Shown in pieces: positions 7,321-14,537 of a stretch of 40,405 nucleotides of DNA. The DNA lies in IMG/VR virus record IMGVR_UViG_3300044695_007193, positions 1 to 40,405 of that record. One strand, written 5' to 3'. The notes beneath the pieces were generated by a model. It ran no database searches and had not been told where the DNA came from. It was given only the letters and a program-made list of their open reading frames with translations. Position 1 is the stretch's first letter. Every line of letters starts with the position of its first letter. The position numbers and the translations under genes are program-made. The DNA comes from a virus.

Positions 7321-8021
7321 TAGAGCAGTTCCTCCTGCTTGATTTGATTGGAGAGCACCGCGATGTCGCTGACCAGATCCACAATGGATTCCGGCTCGGC
7401 ATCGGGGAGCACCAGGTTGCTGGCCACCTCGCGTCCGCGGGCGGGTTTCATCGGCTGGTAGTCGCTGACCTCTTCGCTGATGCCCACGCCACGCAATGCG
7501 TCCGGGAAGGCATCGCGGAGCGCGAAGCTACGAGCACGCATTTGCAGCATGCGCTTGGGATACGCGGTCCAAGGACCAGACTTGCCCCACAGCTGGGCGC
7601 GTTTGGCGTCTTCCTCGGAAAACGTCCGTAGCGTCAGCTTGGGCGTCTTGTCATCGCGGCGGATGAAACGCCAGATCTTGCAGACCGCGGTGTTGGTTTC
7701 CGCCACGTGCGTTTCCTCGATCCCGCCCCACAAGTGGTGCGCCATCGCCAAGGCCAAAGCCCCATCGCCAAAGAGCGAGGGCCGGCCCTTGATCACCGCG
7801 ATGGTTTGCAAAGCCTGCATCGGCGGAAGGCCGATCTCGAGGCCGCATTGAATGGCCACCATCACCTGCTCCGGTGTCTGGAAACTCGAAGGAGCCAGAC
7901 CCGAGTTAACGATAGCGCGGCAAAACCGCCCCATCTCGTCCATGCTGCGAAGCTGGACCCCGCTCTGGTTAAACGCGACTTCCACGCGCTTGTTGTCTTC
8001 TTTGATGGCCAGGTCGCTCAT
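7320..8021 (-). CDS. recT: RecT-family single-strand annealing protein
   Basis: A 233-residue protein with clear RecT features: the N-terminal FCRAIVNSGLAPSSFQTPEQ, the AIQCGLEIGLPPMQALQTIAVI block, GRPSLFGDGALALA, and WTAYPKRMLQMRARSFALRDAFPDAL near the end, all typical of the core. It anneals complementary single strands and promotes strand exchange together with the adjacent exonuclease. The ATG at 8021 overlaps the previous stop (ATGA), so the longer upstream frame is rejected. The C-terminal 30 residues are variable and acidic. Confidence 0.93.
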   Translation of the reverse strand: MSDLAIKEDNKRVEVAFNQSGVQLRSMDEMGRFCRAIVNSGLAPSSFQTPEQVMVAIQCGLEIGLPPMQALQTIAVIKGRPSLFGDGALALAMAHHLWGGIEETHVAETNTAVCKIWRFIRRDDKTPKLTLRTFSEEDAKRAQLWGKSGPWTAYPKRMLQMRARSFALRDAFPDALRGVGISEEVSDYQPMKPARGREVASNLVLPDAEPESIVDLVSDIAVLSNQIKQEELL

Positions 8022-8344
8022 CCGCGCACCCCTTTCTCGACCAGGATTTCTGCCAACCGCGTGGGGTTGCTGGCCCACGCCACCAGCCGGCGAAAGGTCA
8101 CCGTCTCGTAGACCGCGGCCCTCACCCTCGGGAGCGGGGGAAGGTTGACCGTCTGCACCACCGGACGCCACGCCTGGAAGCGGGCGAATTCCAGTTTGCA
8201 CTTCTTTGCGGGCCGGTCCGCCTCGTTGTAGCGGGCCAGATGTTTCGGGTTCTGCCGGTCCTCGAAATAGAGGCTCGGATACTTCAACGCCAATCCCGCC
8301 AGATGGTGGGAAAAGAGTTGCAGCTGCGTTTGTTCTGTGTTCAT
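8018..8344 (-). CDS. Unknown early protein
   Basis: A 108-residue protein (MNTEQTQLQLFSHHLAGLAL) just before RecT, to which it is joined by ATGA. It has a basic, aromatic-rich middle and a helical end (RRLVAWASNPTRLAEILVEKG). The ATG follows an A-rich leader (GTGAAAA) without a Shine-Dalgarno sequence. Its position with RecT and RecE suggests a recombination accessory role, but no family is recognised. Confidence 0.65.
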   Translation of the reverse strand: MNTEQTQLQLFSHHLAGLALKYPSLYFEDRQNPKHLARYNEADRPAKKCKLEFARFQAWRPVVQTVNLPPLPRVRAAVYETVTFRRLVAWASNPTRLAEILVEKGVRG

Positions 8345-8372
8345 TTTTCACTTGGTTCTGTTCTTGCATTGG

Positions 8373-8411
8373 CCGGTCACCGGGGGACGCTCCGGTGGCC
8401 GGTTTCGTTTT
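8373..8411 (+). terminator. GC-rich hairpin with T-tract on the plus strand
   Basis: CCGGTCACCGG (8373-8383) pairs with CCGGTGGCCGG (8392-8402) through 11 positions, one a G-T wobble, and is followed by TTTCGTTTT. This is a factor-independent terminator shape for plus-strand transcription, although the surrounding genes are all on the minus strand. It could end transcripts running rightward against the early operon. Confidence 0.5.
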
Positions 8412-8423
8412 AATTGCGCGTCC

Positions 8424-8585
8424 CTAAAGTTTTGTGCGGCGGTTCTCTTCACGGCGAAGGAGCCAGCGGTGCCAACGGTGCTGTTCTTCGCACTCGTCGT
8501 AACCGCGGCAAAATCCCACCGCGTAAGCACCCATCACGGCGCAAAGCGCCATGAAGGTCAGCATGCTGATGATGTAGTAGTCCAT
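8424..8585 (-). CDS. Small membrane protein
   Basis: A 53-residue protein starting MDYYIISMLTFMALC, with one hydrophobic segment (about residues 5-25) and a basic, Arg-rich tail (RWHRWLLRREENRR). The reading frame gives codon usage like its neighbours. It lies between two early genes, 8 bases after the preceding stop. Its function is unknown; small early membrane proteins often act against host functions or superinfection, which here is only a possibility. Confidence 0.55.
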   Translation of the reverse strand: MDYYIISMLTFMALCAVMGAYAVGFCRGYDECEEQHRWHRWLLRREENRRTKL

Positions 8586-8593
8586 ATGGGGTT

Positions 8594-8836
8594 CTATTGT
8601 TTGTTGAGCCAGCGGCGGCGTCTGCGAGATACCGCGCTGATAAATGTCATAGGCCGGTCATGCACATCGATGCCGCGGGCCTTGAGCCACTCGTAAATCT
8701 CGAGGTAGCTGAAATGTTTCGCCCGGAGTTCGTTCACCGCGGGCATCCAAGATTCGATCACGCGCCGTTGGCCCTTGCCCTTGACGTTGCGCGGCAAGGT
8801 GCCACGCGCTTCTTCGAGCAGCTGGTCGGTGCTCAT
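8594..8836 (-). CDS. Small unknown early protein
   Basis: An 80-residue protein starting MSTDQLLEEARGTLPRN. It is basic with the segment ELRAKHFSYLEIYEWLKARGIDV, which resembles a helix-turn-helix-like module, and ends in a run of arginines (SRRRRRWLNKQ). The ATG overlaps the stop of the RHH gene (ATGA), so the two are co-translated. By content and position it may be a DNA-binding accessory protein, but that is inference. Confidence 0.62.
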   Translation of the reverse strand: MSTDQLLEEARGTLPRNVKGKGQRRVIESWMPAVNELRAKHFSYLEIYEWLKARGIDVHDRPMTFISAVSRRRRRWLNKQ

Positions 8837-8994
8837 TTCGCGGCCAGTTGGGTAATGAGCAACTCGCGGATCAACGCGGACAAACTCATGTCCTGCTTGA
8901 ACGCGAAACGCTGGGCTTTCTTGAGCAGATCCGGCGGCAATGAGATGCCCGTGGGCCGGACTTTTTGCGAGGTGGGTTTGCGCTTGTTCGCCAT
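8833..8994 (-). CDS. Ribbon-helix-helix DNA-binding protein (leftward)
   Basis: About 53 residues starting MANKRKPTSQKVRPTGI. The pattern TGISLPPDLLKKAQRFAFKQDMSLSALIREL is the ribbon-helix-helix fold: a beta strand that reads DNA followed by two helices, the second holding the S-x-S-x-L-I-R-E turn. Such proteins bind operators as dimers. It is the first gene of the early operon and faces the other RHH gene across a shared control region. A start at 9021 would add nine residues, but would sit directly on one of the repeat elements. It may be the Cro- or repressor-like partner of the switch. Confidence 0.72.
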   Translation of the reverse strand: MANKRKPTSQKVRPTGISLPPDLLKKAQRFAFKQDMSLSALIRELLITQLAAK

Positions 8995-9021
8995 ATCGAA
9001 GCGCCAACTCTTGCCAAACAT

Positions 9022-9107
9022 TTAACAAGGTTCAAGCGAAAAGATGGGCAGAATACCCCATGCCGAAAACTTGTTAACTTTTGGTATTGTGCGAAGGTAA
9101 ACCCGCT
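9022..9107. promoter_or_regulatory. Divergent control region between two RHH genes
   Basis: The inverted pair TTAACAAG (9022-9029) and CTTGTTAA (9070-9077) flanks this region. On the minus strand TTAACA (9077-9072) and TATTCT (9055-9050) are separated by 16 bases, a fair sigma70-type promoter for the early operon; the right half of the inverted pair covers its -35 box. The plus-strand promoter is less clear. The layout suggests an operator where one or both RHH proteins act. Confidence 0.55.
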
Positions 9108-9338
9108 ATGAATCCCAAAAAACCCAAGCATCTAAAGAGTGTCCACGCCGGCATTTCGATGGAACCCGCGCTGACCAAACGCGCCAAGGCCCAAGCCAAG
9201 GCCCAAGGCTTTAGCTCGCTATCCGCTTACGTGCGTTTCGTTCTGGTCCAAGCCCTCAAGGACGCGGCTGACGCGGCGGAGATAAAAGGCAAGAAGCACC
9301 AAGCAGCTGCCAAAGGCAAACTGCCCCCACGCAAGTAG
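9108..9338 (+). CDS. Ribbon-helix-helix DNA-binding protein (rightward)
   Basis: A 76-residue protein starting MNPKKPKHLKSVHAGI. The strand SVHAGISMEP is followed by ALTKRAKAQAKAQGFSSLSAYVRFVLVQALKD, which fits the ribbon-helix-helix fold with a GFSSLSAYVR turn. The C-terminal tail is Lys- and Ala-rich. GAAGG lies 10 bases before the ATG; a TTG at 9081 would lengthen it by nine residues. It is one of only two convincing plus-strand genes and is divergent from the early operon, so it is a candidate lysogeny regulator. Confidence 0.72.
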   Translation: MNPKKPKHLKSVHAGISMEPALTKRAKAQAKAQGFSSLSAYVRFVLVQALKDAADAAEIKGKKHQAAAKGKLPPRK

Positions 9339-9357
9339 TATCGATAACTTATTCACG

Positions 9358-9378
9358 CCCCCACATTATTGGCGGGGG
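9358..9378. terminator. Hairpin between converging genes
   Basis: CCCCC (9358-9362) and GGGGG (9374-9378) can pair with an extra CCA/TGG inside the loop. It lies between the plus-strand RHH gene and the 3' end of the minus-strand gene at 9406. A short T tract follows only further on the plus strand, so termination is possible but weakly supported. Confidence 0.35.
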
Positions 9379-9405
9379 TCGGACATCGGCAGTCCTATGT
9401 GTGAC

Positions 9406-9606
9406 TTACTTTTTCTGGGCCGCCGCTTTCTTCCGGGCATTCAGCCGGCACCGCCGGCGCGTCTTCGAGGCATACCGCTCATTGGTCGCGTAGTACTCCC
9501 GCTTCCGCTTGTTCTCCTTCTCCCGAAAGCCCCGCTCTCCCTCGTAGCGTTCGCGGTATCTCTCCCTCATGTATTCTTTGCGCTGATCGGGATCGGCGTA
9601 AGGCAT
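9406..9606 (-). CDS. Small highly basic protein
   Basis: A 66-residue protein starting MPYADPDQRKEYMRERY and rich in Arg, Lys and Tyr through its length. The opening P-Y-A-D-P-x-x-R-x-E-Y-M pattern recurs in small phage proteins, some near HNH nucleases, but no catalytic motif is seen here. It probably binds nucleic acid. The ATG at 9606 is preferred over a TTG at 9621; the core of the 13-mer motif (TTTCGACTA) overlaps this ATG. It stands alone between two plus-strand genes. Confidence 0.5.
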   Translation of the reverse strand: MPYADPDQRKEYMRERYRERYEGERGFREKENKRKREYYATNERYASKTRRRCRLNARKKAAAQKK

Positions 9607-9650
9607 AGTCGAAAGATACAACGCGCCAAGGAAGTTGAAAGAGGCAAATG

Positions 9651-9819
9651 TGTGCTAACTTGCTGGGCTAACTCTCGGCTCCGCGGCCCATTCTACAGAG
9701 AAAGAGGCGAGGGTCGGAATCGAACCGACGCTCGGGGCCAGCCCTTCTGTTACAGAGTAAAACGCTCCAAAATTTACCACATTAACCACTATTGCATGTA
9801 CAAATTGCTGTGCTAACTT
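9651..9819. other. Probable attP region with tRNA 3'-half and arm-type repeats
   Basis: TGTGCTAACTT occurs at 9651-9661 and 9809-9819, with the near copy TGGGCTAACTC at 9664-9674; these look like integrase arm-type sites. Between them the minus strand carries the 3' part of a tRNA: T arm GTCGG-TTCGATT-CCGAC (9729-9713) followed by CCTCGCC (9712-9706), and a long variable arm with GGGC/GCCC pairing (9744-9735). No matching 5' half exists, as expected when a phage carries only the 3' end of a host tRNA gene. A tyrosine-type anticodon GTA is a weak guess. The integrase starts 8 bases after the right arm site. Confidence 0.65.
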
Positions 9820-9826
9820 TTGCCCC

Positions 9827-10975
9827 ATGGCCTCGCTGACCACCATGCCCAACTCCCCTTTCTGGCTGGCCCGGATGCGCGTCTGGGTGGCGGCACCGGA
9901 TCACCCCCAGGGCGGGTTCTGGCGTCAGACCATACGCTCCACCAAGTTGCCATTCAAGACCGCCCGCCGGACCGCCCAGCGCGTAGCGGACGAGATGGAA
10001 GCCGTAGGCCGAGAGCTACGCTCCGAGACGCCGGACAGCGTGTGGGCGCAATCGCGCTTGGATGCCCTGCTACGGGCCGCCGGCATGTCCGCGGCCAGAC
10101 GGCGCTCCACGTGGGAAAAGGCTGCCCAAGGCTATCTGGCGGCCAAGACGGCCAAGACTCGCAGCATGGAGAGCTACCGGAAGCACGTGGCGCACTTCGC
10201 GGACTTCCTCGGGCAGCGCACCCGCCACGATCTCCGGTCCATAACGCCAGAGGATATAAGCGAGTTCTACCACGGCATGATCAAGCGCGGCCTGTCCACC
10301 AATACCGCCCAGCAAGTCACCAAGACCATCCGGGCCGTCTTCACCCGCGCCATGCATCTCCGAAACATCGAGGCCAACCCCGCGGCCCTCTTCCGCATGA
10401 GCGCGGACGCCACGCCCTCGGGACGCAAAGCATTCAACCAAGGCGAGATTGCGGCCATCCTCAACGTGGCCCAGGGCGAATGGCGCACGTGCATTTTGTT
10501 TGGCCTCTACTTTGGGATGCGCCTCGGGGACGCCCGCCGGCGGTCCTACGAAGAGATCGAGGACGGCAACCTCCGGTTCCTGCCCGAGAAAAAATCCCGC
10601 CTCGGCAAGGTGGTCACCGTCCCTCTCATGGGTGAGCTACAAACACTCCGCGGCAAGGGCCTCATCACCCCCACTCTCGCGGCCATGGAGCACGGCACCG
10701 CCAGCAAACACTTCTCCCAGCTGCTCGACCGCGCCGGCATCGTCCGCGTGAAAACCACCAAGCGTGGCGAAGGCCGCGGCCTTACCGACAAGACATTCCA
10801 CTCATGGCGTCACACCACCAATTCCCTGCTGGCCGAGGCCGGCATCGATCAGCGCGTCCGCCAGCTGATCTGCGACCACGATTCGGTCCGCGTCAGCAAC
10901 CGCTACACGGCGGTATCAATTGATACCATGGCGAAGGCCCTCACCAAGGCCATCAGCGTTCCCGAGCGGGTATAG
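9827..10975 (+). CDS. int: Tyrosine-family integrase
   Basis: A 382-residue site-specific recombinase that would integrate the phage into and excise it from the host chromosome. It has an N-terminal arm-binding part, a SAM-like core-binding domain (about 94-190, starting STWEKAAQGYLAAK), and a catalytic domain with R232 in GMRLGDARR, K256 in EKKSRLGKV, H325-x-x-R328 in HSWRHTTN, H351 in CDHDSVRVSNRY, and the nucleophile Y360. All catalytic positions are present. It is on the plus strand, beside the probable attP. ATG at 9827 is chosen; ATG at 9845 is possible. Confidence 0.95.
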   Translation: MASLTTMPNSPFWLARMRVWVAAPDHPQGGFWRQTIRSTKLPFKTARRTAQRVADEMEAVGRELRSETPDSVWAQSRLDALLRAAGMSAARRRSTWEKAAQGYLAAKTAKTRSMESYRKHVAHFADFLGQRTRHDLRSITPEDISEFYHGMIKRGLSTNTAQQVTKTIRAVFTRAMHLRNIEANPAALFRMSADATPSGRKAFNQGEIAAILNVAQGEWRTCILFGLYFGMRLGDARRRSYEEIEDGNLRFLPEKKSRLGKVVTVPLMGELQTLRGKGLITPTLAAMEHGTASKHFSQLLDRAGIVRVKTTKRGEGRGLTDKTFHSWRHTTNSLLAEAGIDQRVRQLICDHDSVRVSNRYTAVSIDTMAKALTKAISVPERV

Positions 10976-11043
10976 CGCCAAAGCGGCCACACAGACGGCG
11001 CAGAATCAGCGACCCGAAAGGGTATGCGAGCAGGAATGTTAAG

Positions 11044-11141
11044 GGCGGCGGCGGGATTCGCACCCGCTTTGTTACATATTGTGGTGTTATTTTGTAACGC
11101 TCCATTGTCTGGCTGCGTGTCCTGCTCCACGCCGCACCGCC
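11044..11141 (-). other. tRNA-like sequence downstream of integrase
   Basis: On the minus strand a 5' GGCGGTG (11141-11135) can pair with CGCCGCC (11050-11044) over seven positions with one wobble. Before it lies a T-arm-like stem-loop GCGGG-TGCGAAT-CCCGC (11067-11051), and near the 5' side GCG/CGC can form a D-arm-like stem. No acceptable anticodon arm is seen; instead GTTACA and TGTAAC form a hairpin with a 16-base loop. Its T loop has G at position 55, as does the initiator tRNA at 38309. It may be a decayed tRNA, an integrase-site relic, or a structured 3' end. Confidence 0.4.
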
Positions 11142-11158
11142 AAATCATTTTCAAGTGA

Positions 11159-11578
11159 CTACGCTGCCCAGTTGACGTTCACGCCCCGGGTATCGAGGTG
11201 GACAAAGTTCCGGTATAGCCCCAGCCCGCCCTTATATTTCCCGTCCCGCCGCATCTCCAGCAGGATCTTGTAGAGGGCCGCCGGCTGCTCGGTGCCGAGA
11301 TCCAGCGCACAGAACCTCATGTGCTGGCTTGCCCTGGCCCCGCCAATGCGCCGGTTGTACGCCGGCGAGCGGTAGGCCGAAAGAATGCGGATCGGTTTGC
11401 CCAGCTTCTCGCGGGCCTCATCGGCCACCACCGCGGTCGGGATCATGTTCTTCCAAAGCGATTGCGGGGGCGGAGTATTCAGCCCCAAGGTCGCATCGCT
11501 CGATCCGCGGAAAAACAATTCCTCCGCCGTGAAGTGTTTCACGCCGGCAACATTCAACATTGCTCGAAATGCATGCAT
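11159..11578 (-). CDS. Endolysin, peptidase M15 family
   Basis: A 139-residue zinc peptidase predicted to cut peptide cross-links of the cell wall at lysis. ILSAYRSPAYNRRIGGARASQH leads to H86 and D93 (SQHMRFCALDLG), and the end carries H127 (NFVHLDTRG), the three metal ligands of M15 D,D- or L,D-type peptidases. There is no signal peptide, so release would depend on a holin. Upstream genes encode membrane proteins including a holin-like one, forming a lysis cassette. It is the last gene of the minus-strand transcription unit. Confidence 0.87.
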   Translation of the reverse strand: MHAFRAMLNVAGVKHFTAEELFFRGSSDATLGLNTPPPQSLWKNMIPTAVVADEAREKLGKPIRILSAYRSPAYNRRIGGARASQHMRFCALDLGTEQPAALYKILLEMRRDGKYKGGLGLYRNFVHLDTRGVNVNWAA

Positions 11579-11694
11579 TAGAAATTCGCCTTTCCTTTGA
11601 TCCAGAATCGTTTCCCGTCCACGTCCGCCCGGAGCGAGGCCAGCAGCCTTTGCCAGAATGGACGCCGGTCCTCCGGTTCCGGTTGCTTCGTTAT
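11578..11694 (-). CDS. Possible small gene with non-standard start
   Basis: The interval between the membrane protein stop and the endolysin start is open in one frame and reads KQPEPEDRRPFWQRLLASLR and on to KGKANF, ending in a TAATG overlap with endolysin. The composition looks coding, about 38 residues, but the frame has no ATG, GTG or TTG; ATA at 11694 is the only candidate near the upstream stop. It may be a real peptide with a rare start, or a remnant. Confidence 0.3.
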   Translation of the reverse strand: MTKQPEPEDRRPFWQRLLASLRADVDGKRFWIKGKANF

Positions 11695-11999
11695 GAATTT
11701 GGCAAGGCCCGCCGGACTTCCGTATAGGTCACCGGACCGGCATAGCCATCCACCGGGGCGTTCACCACGGCCTGGATCTTTTTGACCCCGTTGCTCTGGG
11801 CCGCGTTGGTCGCGTAATTGATCACGCTCACCAAGGCGGCCATCAAAAAACCCGTGACCGCCGCGGGGTCAATGTGGCTGGCCAAGGTGGGATCGTGCGC
11901 GGCCACCCGCGTCACCGCGGCGGCCACCAGGGCGGCAATGGCCGGCGTCAGCAGGCTGCCACCCTTCGAGACAAGGAATCGGAGGATGAAGGATTTCAT
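11691..11999 (-). CDS. Two-segment membrane protein, possible holin or lysis accessory
   Basis: A 102-residue protein starting MKSFILRFLVSKGG. There are two hydrophobic segments: SLLTPAIAALVAAAVTRVAA (about 14-33) and VTGFLMAALVSVINYATNAA (about 47-66), then a soluble tail. It overlaps the LLH-like holin gene by ATGA and lies before the endolysin. The layout fits a holin or antiholin. The longer upstream frame shadows the neighbour. Confidence 0.6.
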   Translation of the reverse strand: MKSFILRFLVSKGGSLLTPAIAALVAAAVTRVAAHDPTLASHIDPAAVTGFLMAALVSVINYATNAAQSNGVKKIQAVVNAPVDGYAGPVTYTEVRRALPNS

Positions 12000-12280
12000 T
12001 TGAGTAATTTCACGCGCTGCACCGCGCTTTCGATAGTCCACCGGAGCAGCGATTCGGTGGCGGAAATTCCTTGCTGTGCGGCCTCACGCTTGAGCGAAAG
12101 GAGAGCTTGGTCACGCTTGGCCCCGCTCGGCAGGTCCGTCTTGTTCAACGTGCGGACCACCTCCACCGCGAGCGGCAAGAGGGCCGCGGCCCCGGTGCGA
12201 AAAATGTCGCGGAGCAGCGGAAGGTAGAAATTCCACAAGGCCAGCGAGATCCCTGCAAGTTTGGCGAAAAAAGCGTTCAT
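11996..12280 (-). CDS. LLH-type holin candidate
   Basis: A 94-residue protein with one N-terminal hydrophobic segment (FFAKLAGISLALWNFYLPLL) and a conserved-looking soluble tail: LPSGAKRDQALLSLKREAAQ, then ISATESLLRWTIESAVQRV. That tail (SG-x-K, then helical, then IE-x-A-V near the end) is typical of the phage LL-H holin family. It would form the membrane lesions that let the endolysin reach the wall. No Shine-Dalgarno sequence is well placed; GGATTAGTCGAAA ends 3 bases before the ATG and also contains the upstream gene's stop. Confidence 0.68.
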   Translation of the reverse strand: MNAFFAKLAGISLALWNFYLPLLRDIFRTGAAALLPLAVEVVRTLNKTDLPSGAKRDQALLSLKREAAQQGISATESLLRWTIESAVQRVKLLK

Positions 12281-12283
12281 CGT

Positions 12284-12296
12284 TTTCGACTAATCC
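12284..12296 (+). repeat. 13-mer motif copy 6 (TTTCGACTAATCC)
   Basis: Exact copy directly before the holin ATG (gap of 3 bases). The upstream gene's TAG stop lies within it. Confidence 0.9.
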
Positions 12297-12454
12297 TCCG
12301 CGGGTTGCTCGGGTCCGGCAAGTTGCTTTTCGATAGACTGCATGATTGGCAAGATGACCACCGCGGCATTGGCTCCGCCGGACCGGATCGCGGCATCGAG
12401 GGATTGCTGCACGACCTTGGCCTCGGCTTCCGTAAGAGTGACGGTCTTATTCAT
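12290..12454 (-). CDS. Small unknown protein before holin
   Basis: A 54-residue protein starting MNKTVTLTEAEAKVVQQSL, with a helical body (DAAIRSGGANAAVVILPIM) and an acidic end (EQPAED). Its start overlaps the preceding gene and its stop lies within motif copy 6. Small proteins of this shape often sit with phage tail or lysis genes. Function unknown. Confidence 0.55.
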   Translation of the reverse strand: MNKTVTLTEAEAKVVQQSLDAAIRSGGANAAVVILPIMQSIEKQLAGPEQPAED

Positions 12455-12761
12455 TGGGCTGCTCCTGCTGGCTGGCCAAGTAGGCTTGGGTCGCGGGAAT
12501 CGCGGCGAGGACTGCGGCGAAAGCGGCGGCGAGTTCGGGAACCGCGGCGAGGATTTCCTCGTTGAGCGGCGCGGTGATTTTCTGGACTTGATCGCCGGAA
12601 GCGAGTTGTCCGTCAGATGTCGCCGGAAGGAGATCGACCGAGATGGAACCGCTTTTCGGATTAAGCGTAGGCTGGATTGCGGACAGGCTGTAAACGTGCA
12701 GCTTGTCGTAGACTTTCGACGGAACGGGTTCCGTCACTATTGGTGTTGGGTTGGTTAGCAT
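12447..12761 (-). CDS. Unknown tail-region protein
   Basis: A 104-residue protein starting MLTNPTPIVTEPVPSKVYD. The first part is beta-rich (DKLHVYSLSAIQPTL, GSISVDLLPATSDG) and the second Ala-rich and helical. Its position directly after a minor tail protein and before lysis genes suggests a tail-associated or lysis-region accessory, but no family is recognised. A degenerate motif-like word (TTTCGACGGAACC) lies near its start and is not counted as a copy. Confidence 0.6.
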   Translation of the reverse strand: MLTNPTPIVTEPVPSKVYDKLHVYSLSAIQPTLNPKSGSISVDLLPATSDGQLASGDQVQKITAPLNEEILAAVPELAAAFAAVLAAIPATQAYLASQQEQPNE

Positions 12762-12767
12762 AAAGTG

Positions 12768-14537
12768 TTAGGCGATAAGGCCGAGTTCTTGGAGTCGGTC
12801 GATGATGTCGTTGATCGCGGTGCGGGCTTCGGTGTCCACCGTTCCGCCGCCTGCGGGGTCAGCTACGGTGGCGGGTTGATCGACAGGCGTTGCTCCGTAG
12901 AATCCAAGCAGCGAGGATGTCGCGCTGCCGATCTTGATGCCGCGCAGGGTGCCTGTGCCGCCCGCTTCGGCGTCGATGATAAATTCGTTACTGGCCCAGC
13001 GGAAATTGACGCGGTCGAAGTTGACGTTGTTCGTGCCGCTGACGGTGTTGTAGATGCGCCATGTTTGCGCCGTGGCTCCCGCTCTCTGGGCCAAGATGCC
13101 GTCAGCATCTCGCGCCAGCGAAATGTTGAAACTTGTAGATTGATCGGATCGCCCAGTATTTGACCAGCGAATGTCTACGGCACTGCCAACGGCAAGCTGT
13201 TGATTTGCCGAAGCTCCGTATAAACTTATGCGTGGGGTATTGCCCACATGAACAGCCGTGTTGGCATCGTCCACTACGAAACGTGAGTTCTGACTTGAAA
13301 GCTGTCCTGTGGTTGCGGCAAGCGTGTATCTCGTCACCCCATCCGTCTGAAACTCCAGCGCCCTCGCCGTCCCGCCGCCCGATCCCTTCTCCGTGCCGAT
13401 CTGAAACACGTTGCTGCTCCACTTGAGGAACCCGCGTTCGTGGTTCGTCGCGGAGGTGAAGGTGTTGTAGATGCGGAAGGTTTGTTCGTTTAGGCCGTTC
13501 CGCTGGGCCAACTCACCAGCAGCATCGCGATATAAATGAAGGTCTTCAACACTTGAGCTGCCCCACGCCAATGACATTTCCGAATTGAGGCCGAGACGCG
13601 AGATTCCAGCAGCTTGCAGTCGTAAAAATAAAACATTTACTCCGTTTCTGTCTAAACGTGCGGAGTTAGTGCTGGCATTTCTGAATGTCCAAGTGCCAGA
13701 AACAGTTGGAAACCCCAGATTAACAGTTCCGTCTTTCAAAACAGAAAATTTTGAAACTCCGCCTGTTTTTAAATCGCACAAAGTAGAATTGGCACTGCTC
13801 GAGGTATCCACTACGTTCACATTTAACGCATTGAATAGCATCCGTGCCGTAATTGTTGCAGAGGCTCTATTTTGTGAAAGGTCAACGGTGTATGTTCCAG
13901 CGCCTCCTGTTCCAGTGCCAAACGCAGTGATTCTTGTTCCCGTCGAAATTGAGCCGCTGCTGGTAAGTGCTTGTCCTATCTTTATGGTTCCACTTGTAAC
14001 AGCGGTTACCGTCATGGTTGTGCTGCTAATAGACGCCGTGAAAACAGCTTCATCATCCCAAGTCTGCTCCAAATCAAGCACAGGCGCGGACGCCGTGAGC
14101 GTGCCGTTGTTGGCGGTGAGCGTGGTGAATGATCCGGCTTGTCCCGAAACCATCATCTGCCCGTTGCCCGCGGGGCCGGTGACGGTGCGGATGGTCGCGG
14201 TGGGCAGACCGGACAAATCAAATTTCAATTCTTTCGTGGGGTCAGTTGAGTTATACAGTTCCCAATTGGCATCTGCATTCACCTCGGGAAACGCGCCAAG
14301 ATAAGTCCAATCCGCGGCCACGCCGTTGTTGGCCACTCGCACATACAGTCCCGCGGGCCGTCGAGAAATTAGCCACAGGCCGGAACCCGCCTTGGCAAGG
14401 AAAACGGAGTCGAGGGCTGGCGTCCCCACCGTCACCGGGAGCAGTGAGCTATCAGCCACCACCCCGTCAATGTAACTCGCACCTCCACCGACAAGGTCGA
14501 GTTGGCCGGTGATCGGATTGTAAGCGTAGTTGCTCAC
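12768..14537 (-). CDS. Minor tail protein / tail fibre-like
   Basis: A 589-residue protein. The start [19 protein letters not shown] is a common opening of phage structural proteins. The body is rich in Gly, Ser, Thr and Asn with repeated beta-type segments. [14 protein letters not shown] (late) and [20 protein letters not shown] (middle) show an internal repeat, both followed by the F-K/R-W-x-S-N pattern. It is probably an elongated trimeric tail component. Regions of lower GC inside suggest mosaic exchange. Confidence 0.75.
   Translation of the reverse strand: MSNYAYNPITGQLDLVGGGASYIDGVVADSSLLPVTVGTPALDSVFLAKAGSGLWLISRRPAGLYVRVANNGVAADWTYLGAFPEVNADANWELYNSTDPTKELKFDLSGLPTATIRTVTGPAGNGQMMVSGQAGSFTTLTANNGTLTASAPVLDLEQTWDDEAVFTASISSTTMTVTAVTSGTIKIGQALTSSGSISTGTRITAFGTGTGGAGTYTVDLSQNRASATITARMLFNALNVNVVDTSSSANSTLCDLKTGGVSKFSVLKDGTVNLGFPTVSGTWTFRNASTNSARLDRNGVNVLFLRLQAAGISRLGLNSEMSLAWGSSSVEDLHLYRDAAGELAQRNGLNEQTFRIYNTFTSATNHERGFLKWSSNVFQIGTEKGSGGGTARALEFQTDGVTRYTLAATTGQLSSQNSRFVVDDANTAVHVGNTPRISLYGASANQQLAVGSAVDIRWSNTGRSDQSTSFNISLARDADGILAQRAGATAQTWRIYNTVSGTNNVNFDRVNFRWASNEFIIDAEAGGTGTLRGIKIGSATSSLLGFYGATPVDQPATVADPAGGGTVDTEARTAINDIIDRLQELGLIA

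Noticed and set aside
8348-8530. 60-codon minus-strand frame between early genes
   Set aside because: It overlaps a better frame (8424-8585) with a membrane segment and runs through the GC-rich hairpin; its composition is not gene-like.
9704-9790. Functional tRNA gene beside integrase
   Set aside because: No 5' acceptor strand or D arm can be found; only the 3' half is tRNA-like.
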